DNA of 64,000 nucleotides from Siniperca chuatsi (Eukaryota > Chordata > Actinopteri > Centrarchiformes > Sinipercidae), in assembly GCF_020085105.1 (NCBI RefSeq), contig NC_058055.1, positions 6,595,322-6,659,321 of the forward strand, written 5' to 3'. Below are positions 29,063 through 40,234 of this stretch, one piece after another (the stretch's first letter is position 1; the number at the start of each line of letters is the position of its first letter). The notes beneath the pieces were generated by a model. The model had not been told where the DNA came from. It worked only from the letters and a program-made list of their open reading frames with translations, and did no database searches. A program made the translations under genes and the position numbers.

Positions 29063-29730
29063 CAGTAGCAGACAATAGCTTTCGATAAAGTTTGTGAATC
29101 AGTTTCAGTCTTCATTCAACCAACCTCTGGTCCTGAGCCAGAGTATGAAAAATGACCCCTTATGGAAATTATATACTTTAATGAGCTGTTCTATTTGACA
29201 CTTGCCATTGAGAACCTGAAACAAGTGCATCAAACTTTTAAGGCCTATTACTTTTCCATATATATTTCATATTGGTCCCTTGAACAAAGAGATTGCACCA
29301 CAAATGTCACTGAAGAAGTCTTTCAGCCATTAAAAAATGTTACATAATGTTATTACTGAAGGCCTTTAGTTTAAACTGTATTTCAGATTGTGGTTACTCT
29401 AATATCTGCTACCGCTTTACTAAATTAGTGTTTGTCAATATTTCTCAAAAATGGACCCAAATATAAAAAAATACATTAAAAAAACACTTTTTTTCCTGAT
29501 GACAAAGCAGAAGGTGAACTCCTAATAGTCCACTGTAGTTTTTGGACAAATCCAACATGGCACCCCTGGCCCCAACCCCAAACCACATACTCACCGAGTC
29601 GCAGCAGCACACTGACGGCCACCAAGACTAGGGATCCCAGCAGGGACACCAGGAGCCAGACGGCCGGGTTCCAGCACCTACACTCGCTCTCCACCACACG
29701 CTGGCCTCGCATGGCTGCCTGACTGACCAT
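21436..29730 (-). CDS. ssc4d: SSC4D-like four-domain SRCR group B receptor (whole coding span, 11 coding exons)
   Basis: Scavenger receptor cysteine-rich proteins bind extracellular or microbial ligands. The ligand of this one cannot be inferred. I joined 11 exons, each with GT/AG sites and each internal junction in phase 1, to give 581 codons plus TGA. Human SSC4D is about 575 residues. Order: basic N-terminus (1-22), hydrophobic segment (about 23-43), short stalk (44-70), SRCR1 (about 70-171), linker, SRCR2 (about 194-299), two-exon linker, SRCR3 (about 345-450), linker, SRCR4 (about 477-581). Every SRCR has eight cysteines and lies in one exon, the group B pattern. Motifs [16 protein letters not shown] and ILLDN recur. 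The chain stops three codons after the last cysteine. Position next to ywhag on the same strand supports SSC4D. The hydrophobic segment could be a signal anchor (type II membrane) or a late-positioned signal peptide. Confidence 0.92.
21860..21940 (-). CDS. ssc4d: ssc4d coding exon 10: linker between SRCR3 and SRCR4
   Basis: 81-nt exon with a strong pyrimidine-rich acceptor (TCCTCTGCTACCCTTAG|CT) and donor GAAG|GTAGGT. It encodes [20 protein letters not shown] followed by TTQPSE. An acceptor further inside would also be in phase but has a poorer pyrimidine tract. Confidence 0.8.
22676..22990 (-). CDS. ssc4d: ssc4d coding exon 9: SRCR domain 3
   Basis: 315-nt exon, acceptor CCTGTGCAG|GC, donor GCAC|GTAAGA. 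SRCR group B domain with eight cysteines, from [20 protein letters not shown] to EDAGVICA. It contains [20 protein letters not shown]. Phase 1 at both ends. Confidence 0.94.
23167..23235 (-). CDS. ssc4d: ssc4d coding exon 8: linker between SRCR2 and SRCR3, part 2
   Basis: 69-nt exon, acceptor TTCCCTACAG|AA, donor AAAG|GTAACA. It encodes [20 protein letters not shown] plus a few residues, a Thr/Pro-rich mucin-like stretch likely to be O-glycosylated. That last point is inference from composition. Confidence 0.85.
23550..23618 (-). CDS. ssc4d: ssc4d coding exon 7: linker between SRCR2 and SRCR3, part 1
   Basis: 69-nt linker exon: acceptor CACTTCAG|GA, donor GAAG|GTATAC. It encodes [20 protein letters not shown] plus a few residues. 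Same length and phase as exons 5 and 8. Confidence 0.8.
23930..24510 (+). repeat. teleost dispersed repeat, copy C (ssc4d intron)
   Basis: Contains GGATTGCCATGAAATTTTGT, ATTCATGGTCCCCAGATGAT, TTAGCATGCTAACATGCTAA and CCTGCTAAACATCA in the family order. It lies between ssc4d exons 6 and 7, antisense to the gene. Confidence 0.7.
24599..24913 (-). CDS. ssc4d: ssc4d coding exon 6: SRCR domain 2
   Basis: 315-nt exon with one SRCR group B domain, from [20 protein letters not shown] to EDAGVTCTG. It has eight cysteines. The third-cysteine motif is VVCQQIGCG instead of VVCRQLGCG. Acceptor GGTTTAG|GA; donor ACTG|GTACAC, a weaker donor than the others. Confidence 0.94.
26050..26495 (+). repeat. teleost dispersed repeat, second family, copy 1 (ssc4d intron)
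   Basis: Shares with 33695-34275 the ordered blocks CCACTTGGGG, AAGCACTGACATAT, TTACACATCCAG, GGCCACCTGATGAATG, GGTCTC and TAGAGCTGAGGGGAACTGC. Shorter than the other copy through an internal deletion. Confidence 0.7.
26703..26771 (-). CDS. ssc4d: ssc4d coding exon 5: linker between SRCR1 and SRCR2
   Basis: 69-nt linker exon with acceptor TTTGCTGCTAG|AA and donor TTTAC|GTAAGT. It encodes [20 protein letters not shown] followed by a few residues, rich in Thr, Pro and Glu and typical of SRCR spacers. Phase 1 at both ends. Confidence 0.85.
26896..27198 (-). CDS. ssc4d: ssc4d coding exon 4: SRCR domain 1
   Basis: A single exon holding one SRCR group B domain with eight cysteines. It starts [18 protein letters not shown], then [10 protein letters not shown] and VVCRQLGCG, and ends GVTCR. 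Acceptor CTTTCCAAAG|TA; donor AGAG|GTAAAG, phase 1 at both ends. A long antisense open frame at 26879-27295 is its shadow. Confidence 0.95.
27739..27777 (-). CDS. ssc4d: ssc4d coding exon 3 (39-nt stalk exon)
   Basis: Thirteen codons' worth between the acceptor CCTGTTTCAG and the donor CAAG|GTAAGC. It encodes about [13 protein letters not shown] and joins SRCR1 in phase 1 (G|TA = Val, then QLVNG). Confidence 0.78.
28005..28435 (+). repeat. teleost dispersed repeat, copy D (ssc4d intron)
   Basis: Same family as copies A-C: ATTCATGGTCCTCAGAGGAT, GAATCCTACTAAATTTGGTG and GTGAGCATGTTAGCATGTTG. It ends about 60 bp from ssc4d exon 2. Confidence 0.7.
28493..28525 (-). CDS. ssc4d: ssc4d coding exon 2 (33-nt stalk exon)
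   Basis: Eleven codons' worth of sequence between the acceptor TTTCAG (28528-28526 end) and the donor CCA|GTAAGT. It encodes roughly [11 protein letters not shown], continuing the stalk after the hydrophobic segment. Both phases are 1, as required. Confidence 0.75.
29020..29061. repeat. (TA)n microsatellite
   Basis: TATATA run with one G interruption, in the ssc4d first intron. Confidence 0.9.
29595..29730 (-). CDS. ssc4d: ssc4d coding exon 1: N-terminus and hydrophobic segment
   Basis: Begins [20 protein letters not shown], followed by a 21-residue hydrophobic run (about residues 23-43, [20 protein letters not shown] and one more Leu). Arginines 8, 11 and 18 precede it, which favours a cytoplasmic N-terminus by the positive-inside rule. 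The ATG lies 4 nt after an acceptor-like TGTGTTGCAG (29738-29735), so a non-coding leader exon must lie upstream. The frame can be extended further only from a GTG at 29757. It ends in a donor CTCG|GTGAGT, phase 1. Confidence 0.85.
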
Positions 29731-32655
29731 CCGCCTGCAACACACACATTCACACACTATAAGTCTCTCTCATCAAGCTTCCAGAAGTCCTGAGCTATAT
29801 GTGAGCACACCTCTAAATGTAGCAAACTAGGGTGTAGTAGACACTTTTCTACTACTACAAAAACAATCACTATTTGTTTGTCCTGGTTCAGAGTAGCCTA
29901 ATTATAGTATTGGATTGTTTTCTCTGATGGAGCCTGCAGCTATTGGTATTGTGCTGTAGTATTGATGGTAGTCTGAGGTCAGGCATGGGAAATGTGCAGC
30001 TCAAAAAGAAATTGTTTCCAGAGATCATGTGATGCACATCACTCCCTATGGACATGAAAGAGCTATAAGGAAGTTTTCACGGCATACAAATGCTTCTCGG
30101 AGCAAACCAGGAATAGATTATGAATATAAAGTCAGCCCAGTTCCCCAGACATGGGCATGTGCCACCGAAAAGTGCTGCTGTTGCCAATAAAACACTGGGA
30201 ACACAGAGTCAAGTTACTATTCTGTTTTGTAAGCACAAAATGGCCACCGTGTACCAACTTGGCAGCACCAACCTGGCAGGTAACAGAGAAGAATCGGGGT
30301 GAGGTCTGTTACACTGATGATCAGAGCTGAGGAAGTTTAATTTCCAGGCTTCCCAGCATCATCAACAGCTGGGGAAGGCTTGTGTTACAGACAGAGGCAG
30401 GCACCTGTGGCGTGGTTTTCGATACTCAAGGGGATTTTCCTTCTGACAGAGAGTATTGGGATTCACTGACAATCACTCAATAATCAGAGTTAGATAGTAG
30501 CTACTATGGTCAGACATTGAATACCCTGCATTCTTTTCAAGTGAGAAACTGGGATGAAAAACATTTATCTAATACTCCAAGGGAATTCAAATACTGCAAG
30601 AAAATGCTGGTGTGAATGTAATGTGAGGATGTAATAAAAAAATAACCCATAAAAAACCCATACAATGTCACATATTTTAACACACACTGCCAAAAGAAAA
30701 AGCAATACAGTAAATTGTAAGATTTCTATGGGGAAGTTGGAATGACTAAATTTCAAATTTCACATATTCTTTTAGAGCAAATATCCCAGAAATGAATTGA
30801 AAAGTGTTTATTGGAAGCATGTTGTCATTAGGAGACCACAGTGTGTGGCTTGGCCTTGGGTTGTTTGTCTCTTCGCTGATGCAGAATTCCCCCTGACCTT
30901 ACACAGGAATGTGTATTAGGGGATGATGAGGGGAGAATTTGATATTGGCCCCTCAAGATAGTGGACATTCCGAGCCCAGGGGGCACAAAAAGACATTTCT
31001 GCTTTCTGTGGTCCCCATCGTCAGGCATAAACGCTGCTTCCTGCAATCTGTCACTTGAACCCTCCAAAACGCTTAGGCACCTGATGACACTGCAGGGGCG
31101 CCTCTCGTCTCCTTGGAGAGCAGGAGGCAGGAAGGAGACAGGGGGATGTTAAAATCTTGAGCCACTGTGCTGTATACTTACAGTTATCTTCAGCTTGTGG
31201 AGGTAAATTTAACACATAACCTTTGTAGGGCCATTAGTGACAAGAAAACACTTAACAGCGGGCATAGCAACAACTCTGGACAGTGCAGTCTTCATCCAGG
31301 TCCAGTCCTTTTTTACTGGACTGGATTGTCTCAAAAGGTGCAGCGCAGTAGGCCAGAGGCCCACAGAGAGGTCATTGTACATCCAATTGGGAGGTGGGGA
31401 TTTTAACACTAGCACAGCGCTCGAGAACCACGGCTGTCTCATTTGCAGACTGTACCAACAAACCACTCGAAACTCTGGGACAAATGGCTCAGTTATGAGG
31501 GATGAAAAATAATCTAGTCCCCAATGTTGTGTTTTTCAATACTCCATTCATAGTAGGATGTAGCGCAGATCCGCTGGGGAATAATGTTGCCTTTTGTGTC
31601 GGCTCTGCTTCCCCTCCCTTCTCACTTCCCTGTGCTGAGAAATAGCTGAAAGATCTCGGCCCCACAAAAATACCCCTTAATGTCTGAGATAAACCAGAGA
31701 ATAATACTGTCAGTCTCTTTAACTGAGAGAATTTTGTGCCAGTTAAACAGAATTAATGCATTTGTCAGCATGTATGTCTGAACATAGCCTTTTATGAGCA
31801 ATATCCTTTTTCTGCAGTCTATTTAGTTTTTTGTGGAATGTGACAAAAAATGACAGAAGAGAGACATCTTGTTTTTAAAAAAGTAAACAGGTTTGACATT
31901 GTATGATCATTGTATGATAAATATCTGCCTTGCAAAAACACTGTACAGTATGAACATTTTAATTAACCTCTGTCCCTTCACATTATGATGAATGTGCAGT
32001 TATAGCAAAAACAACTTAAATGACAGAGAAAAGCTAGATTTAAGGACATAACCATCCACTGATATGTCACAGAACCAGGTTCATGTTGAAATTGATCATG
32101 ATAATCAAATAAAGCAAATGAATGAAGCAAAAACAACTCAGTATTTCATAGAAAATACATACCTGTTGTGAAAGTATTTATCTTCACCCACAATTAAAAA
32201 AACTAAATAAAAATAAAATAGATTTCCTCCCCCCCAAAAAAGCCCTAAAAAATGTCCTCAGAGCTCAAATAGCAGGCGGGTTAATTCCACAAGTCACAAA
32301 GAAAACACAGAAACTTTGTGTAGAAATGGAGGCAGGAAACTCAGAGTATCCAGCACTACTTGTTTAAGGTGTTTCATCTCCTTAACCCTGCTTGACTATA
32401 AGTACCTGGCTTCAGTGACAGAGATTACGTAAAACAATAAATACCAGACCATTGTATGTTAATATTCTAACGCCCTGTACCTGTCTATGCTTAAAAGAAG
32501 CAGGAGGGGCAAAAAAAAAAAAAAAGACAAAGACAATGAAAGCTAACCCTTCACTGGTACCCCTGCATCTCCTGTTTCAGGTAGTGCTCACAGAAGGTGC
32601 GGTCCTGCTCATCTCTGCACACACTCGCGGAGGGAGACAAGGCTGTGGCTCAGGT

Positions 32656-32657
<2 letters not shown>

Positions 32658-32737
<80 letters not shown>
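32658..32737. repeat. (TG)n microsatellite, 80 bp
   Basis: Uninterrupted TG array, the longest simple repeat in the window. It generates Cys-Val repeat frames that are not genes. Confidence 0.97.
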
Positions 32738-32738
<1 letters not shown>

Positions 32739-33694
32739 ATAGAACTGTCCCACACAGAGGTACTCTAGAGAGAAAAGACTGTGTGATTATGAGGCACTGA
32801 AAGTTATAAATCAGAATGTTGTACACAGTAATTCCTAGAGAGTTTTGAAGTTTTTAAAAATCTTCCGGTCCTTGTTTACTCCCACAGAAAACTGATGCCT
32901 GACAAATAATACTGGATCCAGCAGAGTGGAAGGAAAAGACAAGGAAAACCAAACATGAACATCTTGGCTGAGTGCTTAATAGTGCAGCTTCAAACAGCCA
33001 TTTATCATCTTTGTCAAAAGACTCAAAATATGCTCAGTGGGGTCAGTATGGTACATTTGACCTTTAAAAGTTCCCACAGCACCTATAAAATCTTTCATCA
33101 GCTGAATGAACAATACACTGTCTTAAAGATTCTTATCATCTTCAAAAATTCTCTCTTTAATGTGTCCTTAATAAGCTTAATGTGTCTCAATGTGTAATAT
33201 TTCAGACACACAAGATATTCTATAGTTCTTTCAATTGCATGTCTTCTTACAAGGAAAAACCTGGGGCCTCTCTGAATTGTGCAGCAGACTAATAACAATT
33301 GCTAACAAACACTAATCCTTCCTGAGCCGTGGAGAAACGTGCAAGCTGTCCATGGCCATTGACAGGATTCTGTTACACTAAGCTAATTTTCTGAACCTCC
33401 AGGATAGGATTGAGAAAACACAACACCACACAGCCAAAGTTACAGATTTACTAGTAGCCTTGAAAACATGTTTTGCGTTTTGTGTTTCTGCACCTTTTTT
33501 CTTTATCAAGGAACTGGTGAAGGTGTCACAAGTCTAGAAACAGTGGTTGAGCCAAAATACAGGGATTCTGTTACACTAAGCCATTGCTTACATTACTTAC
33601 TCACTGAGATATTAGCATCAACTAATTACTTTTAATTTGCTTACTTAGTTACTTACTTAAATTTTTACTTGAATCCTGCATTAACAAATTTATT

Positions 33695-34275
33695 GACCAC
33701 TTGGGGACAGTGGGCAAGCTGTAAATACAACACTGACATATTATCACCTTATAAAATTGTTATAGCAAACTTGTCAGCAAACAGGGGCCCTTTTACACAT
33801 CCAGGAGATACTGAGCAACATAAGCATTCATTCAGAGTCATGTTTGTTTTGTGACCACCTGATGAATGCAAGTCCAATATTCACACACTTTTTAGCTCTG
33901 TTTTTGGTCTCTACCAACTTCTGAGGGAAATGTCTGGCTCTTTAGCCGCTAAATGCTTTGCTATATTCACTAGCTACTTGCTAACTTTGTCTATCTGCTG
34001 TTTAGTGCTGAGCAGGTAATGTACAGTGGGTTTATCGGAGCTTTTTTCACTGTAAACAGCTGTAAACACTGATGAGAGCGGTGGGAATGAATCAAAATGG
34101 ACAGTTGCGGGCCGTGACACCAAAACAATTAGCTGAAAAATGCTATTTTGTAGAGCTGAGGGGAACTGCCGAGTCAGGTAATAATTCTCTTTTGGTTTGT
34201 AACTACGAATGACCCCTCCAACATGTCATGAGTCATGTGATAATTGAAAATATTGATGATAACCGCTTTAAAGTT
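33695..34275 (+). repeat. teleost dispersed repeat, second family, copy 2
   Basis: Longer copy of the family at 26050-26495, with an extra middle part around 33955-34075 (TTCACTAGCTACTTGCTAAC). A further piece of the same family lies at 34379-34450 (GGCCACCTGATGAATGTTGG). Confidence 0.7.
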
Positions 34276-35501
34276 ATATAAAATTAAAGATTAACCAAAC
34301 GAATTACACAATTAAACAGAAGTCTGCTAAAATGTCTGCTGTAGTAAACCTTACAATTAAATCTGTACCTGGAAAGTATGTGTTTGTGGCCACCTGATGA
34401 ATGTTGGTCCAATTTGCACTCTCTTTTTGCTCTGTTTATGATCTCTACCAATAATAACCTATAACATCAAATATTCTTTGAAGATGTATAGATATATTCT
34501 ATAAAAATGTAATACTAACAGTAGTAAAATTAATACATTAGGAATGTAGATTTACTGTACCACAATCTGTTTAGGAAGAGAAACCAGCCACTTGATTCTT
34601 ATTAAAGTATACAAGAAATGTGAAGTAAAAGGATTCAGTGCATTAGAATCTGCCCCCAAGGTGCTAATAAATGTATACACCAGGGAAGAGCAAGATAGTC
34701 GATGTCTCTCCTTACTGTATAACAACATGAAAACACAGCTGGTTTATCAGATCCACAGTAATGATTTAATGATTGTGATGTTTCAGAAAACTACTCATAG
34801 ATGCCTAGTATTTCTTCTTTGCATTGTATTTAAAAACTACATATGCAGCACACAGTCACAGTCGATGTGTAATCTACAGGTGACATCCCCATCCCAATTT
34901 GTGACAGCCTGTGCTGGAGGGTTCACATGTTACTGGACGCTTCTGTACACATATTACAAGAATTCCCAGCTGTGCTAAGACATACAGTGATGGGGAGATG
35001 ATCAGCAGTGACTGATCTATGGCTGTGACTCTGAGTTAAATAGCCTCTTGTGTTTTTAAGTGCTTTGAAAAGGAATTTCTTTGTCAGATAGATGACTATA
35101 TTATTTCCTCCTCTCTCTGTACGTCGCTAACCTGTTTATATTTGATATATTGATTGTAAATAAGTACAATGAGTGCAGATGTTTGTGCTGGTCTATGCTA
35201 CAATTAATAGGGCTAAGATGAAGAGAGGAAACAAGGCTATTGCAAACAAAAGGCCTGAAGGAAGAAAAGTCGGGAATTGTGAAGTTTCTGTTAGTGTGAT
35301 GATGAGTTGGTGGGGTCAGCTATTGTACATGTTCTTGGAATCTATTTTAAATAACTCCAGTGGTGCAGACTGTAAGAGGCATCGATCACCTTGGGTTAAC
35401 TCTCACAAAGATATGGGTTATCGTAATGCTTTTGTTCCCTACTTATGATGGTCTTGAATTTGAACTTGACACAAATAGTGTAGCGTGACATCCTGTTACC
35501 A

Positions 35502-35531
35502 TTGTCTTGGACAATTTTTTGTCCAAGACAA
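35502..35531. repeat. perfect 13-bp hairpin
   Basis: TTGTCTTGGACAA, four T, then the exact inverse TTGTCCAAGACAA. Confidence 0.9.
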
Positions 35532-38500
35532 AGTGGGTCATGAAGACAGGTAGTATTCTGTATCGCAGGTGGTGAAAACTGTGACACAGTTCGCAAATAT
35601 GCACATTTCAAGACCTTAAGATTTAAGTCCTTTATTGCCATGTAATTCCTAAATTCTTTAATTAGAAATGAATGACAGCAGTGAGTGCTATGTATAAAAT
35701 ATGGGCTCACTAAATAAACTTGATCTGACTTGATCTTGATGTTTGTTTGAAAGATTTCAGTAACAAAATGCTGCCGGTATATTACATAACCTCCAGGGTA
35801 TTATATTTAAGGTAAGGAAATACCAGTGTTGCGCAAAATGAAGCCCTATGTCCCATACAGATAGCGCAGCATAGTGCCAATGCACACTGAGTCACAATAA
35901 AAAAGGAGACTCAAATGTCTTGGAAATAAAAGACCATAAAACAGCACTATACCTGCCTGCGGTCTTTTGGCTTGTCTGAATGAGAACAATTTACAGAGGT
36001 TTTCCTTGAAATATTGTTTCATTACAAATTACAGATGGTAATACATCATGTAGATTCACAGCTGATGAAAAAAAAAAAAGATAAAAGGCCACCAGACACT
36101 TTATTCTTGCAAAATATCAGATTATATCTGATGAAACTACAGAGAATAAGAAAAGAAGGCAGCAGAGTATCACAGATACTACACAGATAGATCAGATTGT
36201 TAGTATTCACAGATGGTATTACATTGAGTTGTGTCGAAAAATACAGAAACCATATGTGTCAGAACATATTGTATATGAAAAATACTGTAGGTATAGGTAC
36301 AGAGACATGCTCACAACACGTGCATGGGCTTGGATCAAAACTGCAGAAGCAGGGCAGATGCAAGAAGTCTGCAGACAGAAAGGTGTCCAGAAATGTGTAT
36401 CAGCTCAACAAAGATTCATAGGTTAATACTGCATGTACAGATCACAGACAAGGCAGTGGCGTCAAGAGCAGCCCAGAACACAGAAACAAGATAGTTATCT
36501 ATTTGCAGGGAAGTCTTGTCACTGTTAGAAGCAAACTGCATTAAATGATTAGGGAGATACAGCAGCAGGCATTGGGGTTTTTTGCAGTGCATGTGCTCTC
36601 CCCCTCTCTTCCAACAGTCTGCCACACGTGAGCAGACAGAGATGGAAATGAGAGAGGGAGCGGCCCAAGGACACCCTGATAACACCGAGTGGTATGCTGA
36701 ATCTCTCTCGTTCTGTCTATCTCTGTCTCTTTCACCCTCACAATGAACACAAACCATTAGAGATGCTCTCACCTAATGCACTTGCATTACTGATGTAACA
36801 TAAATACTACAAACATACAGTGTAACAATACAGGCTTATTCCCTGCTTATACAAATGCCACCCAGTGGTCAGACATGGCATGCTTTGCCTCTTTGATGGA
36901 TTTTTGGCAACATGATATTGAAAAGGTATGTACATACCTTTGAGGATTTATACATTTCAATATCATTGCCTTTGCCAAATAATGAAATCTCAGGAAGCAT
37001 TTTATCAAGGTCCCAGGGATCATATTAAACAGTGCATTCCTGTTGATTATATCCTCACGTGCAGAGCAAAGTGAGATATAACTGTAACAGTAGTAATCAC
37101 AGATGAAATGCATATTGTGAAATGCAGCTCATAACTCCACCAGACTAATACGCTGTTGTGAGAAAATATTTCTGTGGCCAGAATGTAAGCATAAAAGCAT
37201 AAAGGATTCAATTCCTAATAAAAGGACATGTAAGATGGTACCTAGTCCTCATCCATCAGATCAGGTAACATAAAGTGATGAGAAATCAGGGCTATTTAAA
37301 AAACAACAAGGTGCCATGGTGAGATCTGCACTGTCTCCCTTTCCCACCACATACAGACTTTCTCTCCCTCCCCAGTCCCTGTTTGTCCTTCCCTGCCTCC
37401 TCATTAACCACTTGCCTTGCACACTTGTTCCTCGCTTCCTAATTATCTTTCCTTGGTGTATTTAGACTGTGGGCTTGTTTCCTCTGTCTAGTTGACTGCA
37501 TAGCTTTACTGTCATAATGTTCAGCCATTCCTTAATCCTGTTTCCTGTCTAACCACTAAAGTTTTTTTTTACATCCTGTGTGCCTGCCAGTAGTCTCCGC
37601 GAGCTTGACTTTGAACTTTAATTTAGTATACTTATTTTTAGTCCAGCCTGCTGTGTTCTGTGTCTGCTGCTTCCCTCCTTCCTGTTTGCCAGTTATCCAA
37701 AACTGTGACACAAGGGACGTTTTGTCAGTGCTTTTAAACACATGCATACACACACACACACATCACAGGTATTCCTCTTTCATTAAACACTGTTGCTAAG
37801 AGAAGGTTTAGTGTTAATATTGCAATTTACGAATATAAGGGACGATTGGATTCTACAGAATAGGCCCTTTTCACAGCAGACATTTTGACTTGTTATAGTA
37901 GGAAAAGCACAGGTAACAACTTTAATGATGGCTTCGTTCTATTCAAGTGTCCCAGTAACCCATGATAGTGTGACAAAGAGCCAGGATGCATATTACCTGG
38001 ACCCAGAAACTGGAGCAGCTAAATGGAATTCCACCATCATTCATTTTATTATTTACATCCGAGCTTTTCCTACAGTGACATGTCAGAATGTGTGAAAAAG
38101 GGGCTTCTGAAGAAAGTCCTACTTGATGTACAATTTGACCTAGTGGTTCTACAAAATCAGATAATTCATAACATTTGATACTTTTTCAAGAGAACATATA
38201 GTGCTGTTTCATGCAATTGTGTTGTCTTCCAGAAGATACCAGTGGCATAAAATCAAATTCTTCCTCCCAGAGGACATGATTATACTGGTTTTATAAGATG
38301 GGATCCTTCTCCACAGCACATAAATATACAGGTCTGTTAACCCTCACAGCTCTTGCATACATACATTGGCCACGACAAAAAGGAAAATAATACAGGTTGT
38401 GTATGACCCTCTGTCTGCCCACTTGACCATCAGTTAGTGGTTTAGCACTTAAGGAGCATTAGGAGAATGCTTTTTTTATGATAAATTAAAAAAAAATGAT

Positions 38501-39144
38501 GCAATAGACCTACAATGAGCCCGCTTAACAACACTGCACTGGCAGCCTGTAGCCACTAGTGGTCATCCATCTCACACAAGTTAGTTGGATCCAATGATTA
38601 TGTTGCCTTCCTGAATAGTCGGAAATACTGCAACTATTGTAAAAACGCACATCAGCAACTCAACATGTCTGTAAATGCCCCCCAAGAAAGGCGTAACTTT
38701 CTATAATAACAATGAAGTTCAGAAATAGAGGAAAATGTAATTAGAAGGAATGGTATGGATGTAAACAATGACTCCTGAAAGATAAATCACTGAAAACTTT
38801 GATTGCATAGCCAATACACATTACTCCCCTCCTTCTGTTATTGTAGGACAACGCTATCCCGTTTGACTTTCAAAATTCACATGAAAAATTTGTTTTGGTA
38901 TTCCTAATGAGTCCTTCAAATGCGCGACAAGTCGTACAGTATTAGAGCAATTGTAAATGACGAGACAAGGACGAAGGACACTTGAAGGCAGCACTGTTCC
39001 TGGACTGGCCAGCAGAATGACGCTGGACGCAACCTGTGTATGTGACACTGGTGCCTGACAGATAAACAAAACCTTCTTGCATGGCTCTATGAACCTTTAA
39101 CAACTAACGTTATCGGACTCAGTGTTGCTAGACAGCTCATTTTA

Positions 39145-39224
39145 ATGCCGACAAAAGTGCCTTGGTTGAAAGAGGATGACTCCATTGATAAAAAGTTAAA
39201 TATAAGAGTTGAGTCCGCTGAGAG
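39145..39224 (+). CDS. candidate first coding exon of the RIMBP-like gene
   Basis: ATG at 39145 opens 26 codons plus two bases (MPTKVPWLKEDDSIDKKLNI then RVESAE) ending at a consensus donor GAGAG|GTGAGT. The phase is 2. Acceptors at 40263 or 40272 in the next exon would both restore the long frame, giving Arg at the junction (AG|G). That matching phase is the main support, since the sequence itself is not recognised. It could equally be an upstream open frame in a leader exon. Confidence 0.35.
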
Positions 39225-40234
39225 GTGAGTTTGATACAAGTTGTGGCTAGAAAACTTAACGGTTAGCTAACACTGGCTAACAAGACGTAGTAGCTAGTAA
39301 TCAGGACTTGTTCCAGCTCCAATATACTACAGACTGTTATTCGCGTTATTAAATACCGTTACCTTCATTAGCATCAGCTACTTGACCATATAATAGTCTA
39401 CTACATTAAGCTAGTTAATTAGCCATTGACCGAAGTCCCATCCTCTGTAATATGAACCGTATCCCAGCGCTAAGTTGAGCTAGTGATGGGTAAAACTGGC
39501 TACAGTAATGATAGCTAACGGTGCATTGCTGTTTGCGCTTTTCATTGGAAGTTCACCAGTTCACTTGTTGCATGCTCAGCTGACTGTTCCTAAGCATAAG
39601 CTCCATTAATCGTATCTCGCACCTAGTAAATTTAGAGTTTGTTTTTATGTTGTCATCTGCTTAAAGGTTGTCAGTTTATGTCTTACCATACACCTGCATG
39701 ATATGGGCATCTGTTCATTAAGCCAGGTTTAGATAGAACAAATTAAAAACTATCAGGTACAAATACCGTCATAATTTGCATGATAAGGCTTAACATAGCA
39801 TAAGCATCTACGGTATTGCTACAGATTTCTTGCTCCTCACTGCATAGAGAGGGTTTCCAGAGGCAAACTTCTTTCTCCATTTATAACAAAACAGCAAGTT
39901 TTCACTGGTGTGTTCATTGTGCTTGCTTTCCTAAAGCTCTCCAGAGTACTGCCCTCTTTTTTTCTGAATTCTCCCAGAGAAGAACGACACTGTAATCATC
40001 ACCTGTGCTTTCACCATGCTGGAAACATTGCATTTCTTGTTACTACATTCATCTAAAACATTTGAAAATACCTGACCAATTCTCTCACATCTTCCACTGT
40101 CTCATCTTTCCAGTGACCTGGTGTGATAATTGCATGCTGCATGTCTGCTAACCCCCCCATCACCGAGCTGCACTTCCTCTCATTTCTGATACATGGCCCT
40201 TCTTTAGAGATGAATACAACTCACTTTTCCTTGC

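Larger units (their letters stand above)
29735..39144. other. intergenic interval between the divergent ssc4d-like and RIMBP-like genes
   Basis: About 9.4 kb that must hold the ssc4d leader exon and both promoters. I could not place a leader exon. Contents: a GT microsatellite at 32658-32737, a large teleost repeat copy at 33695-34275 with a fragment at 34379-34450, and a perfect hairpin at 35502-35531. The open frames are short and unsupported. Confidence 0.6.

Noticed and set aside
32452..32800. Open frames with long Cys-Val repeats
   Set aside because: Translation of the TG microsatellite.
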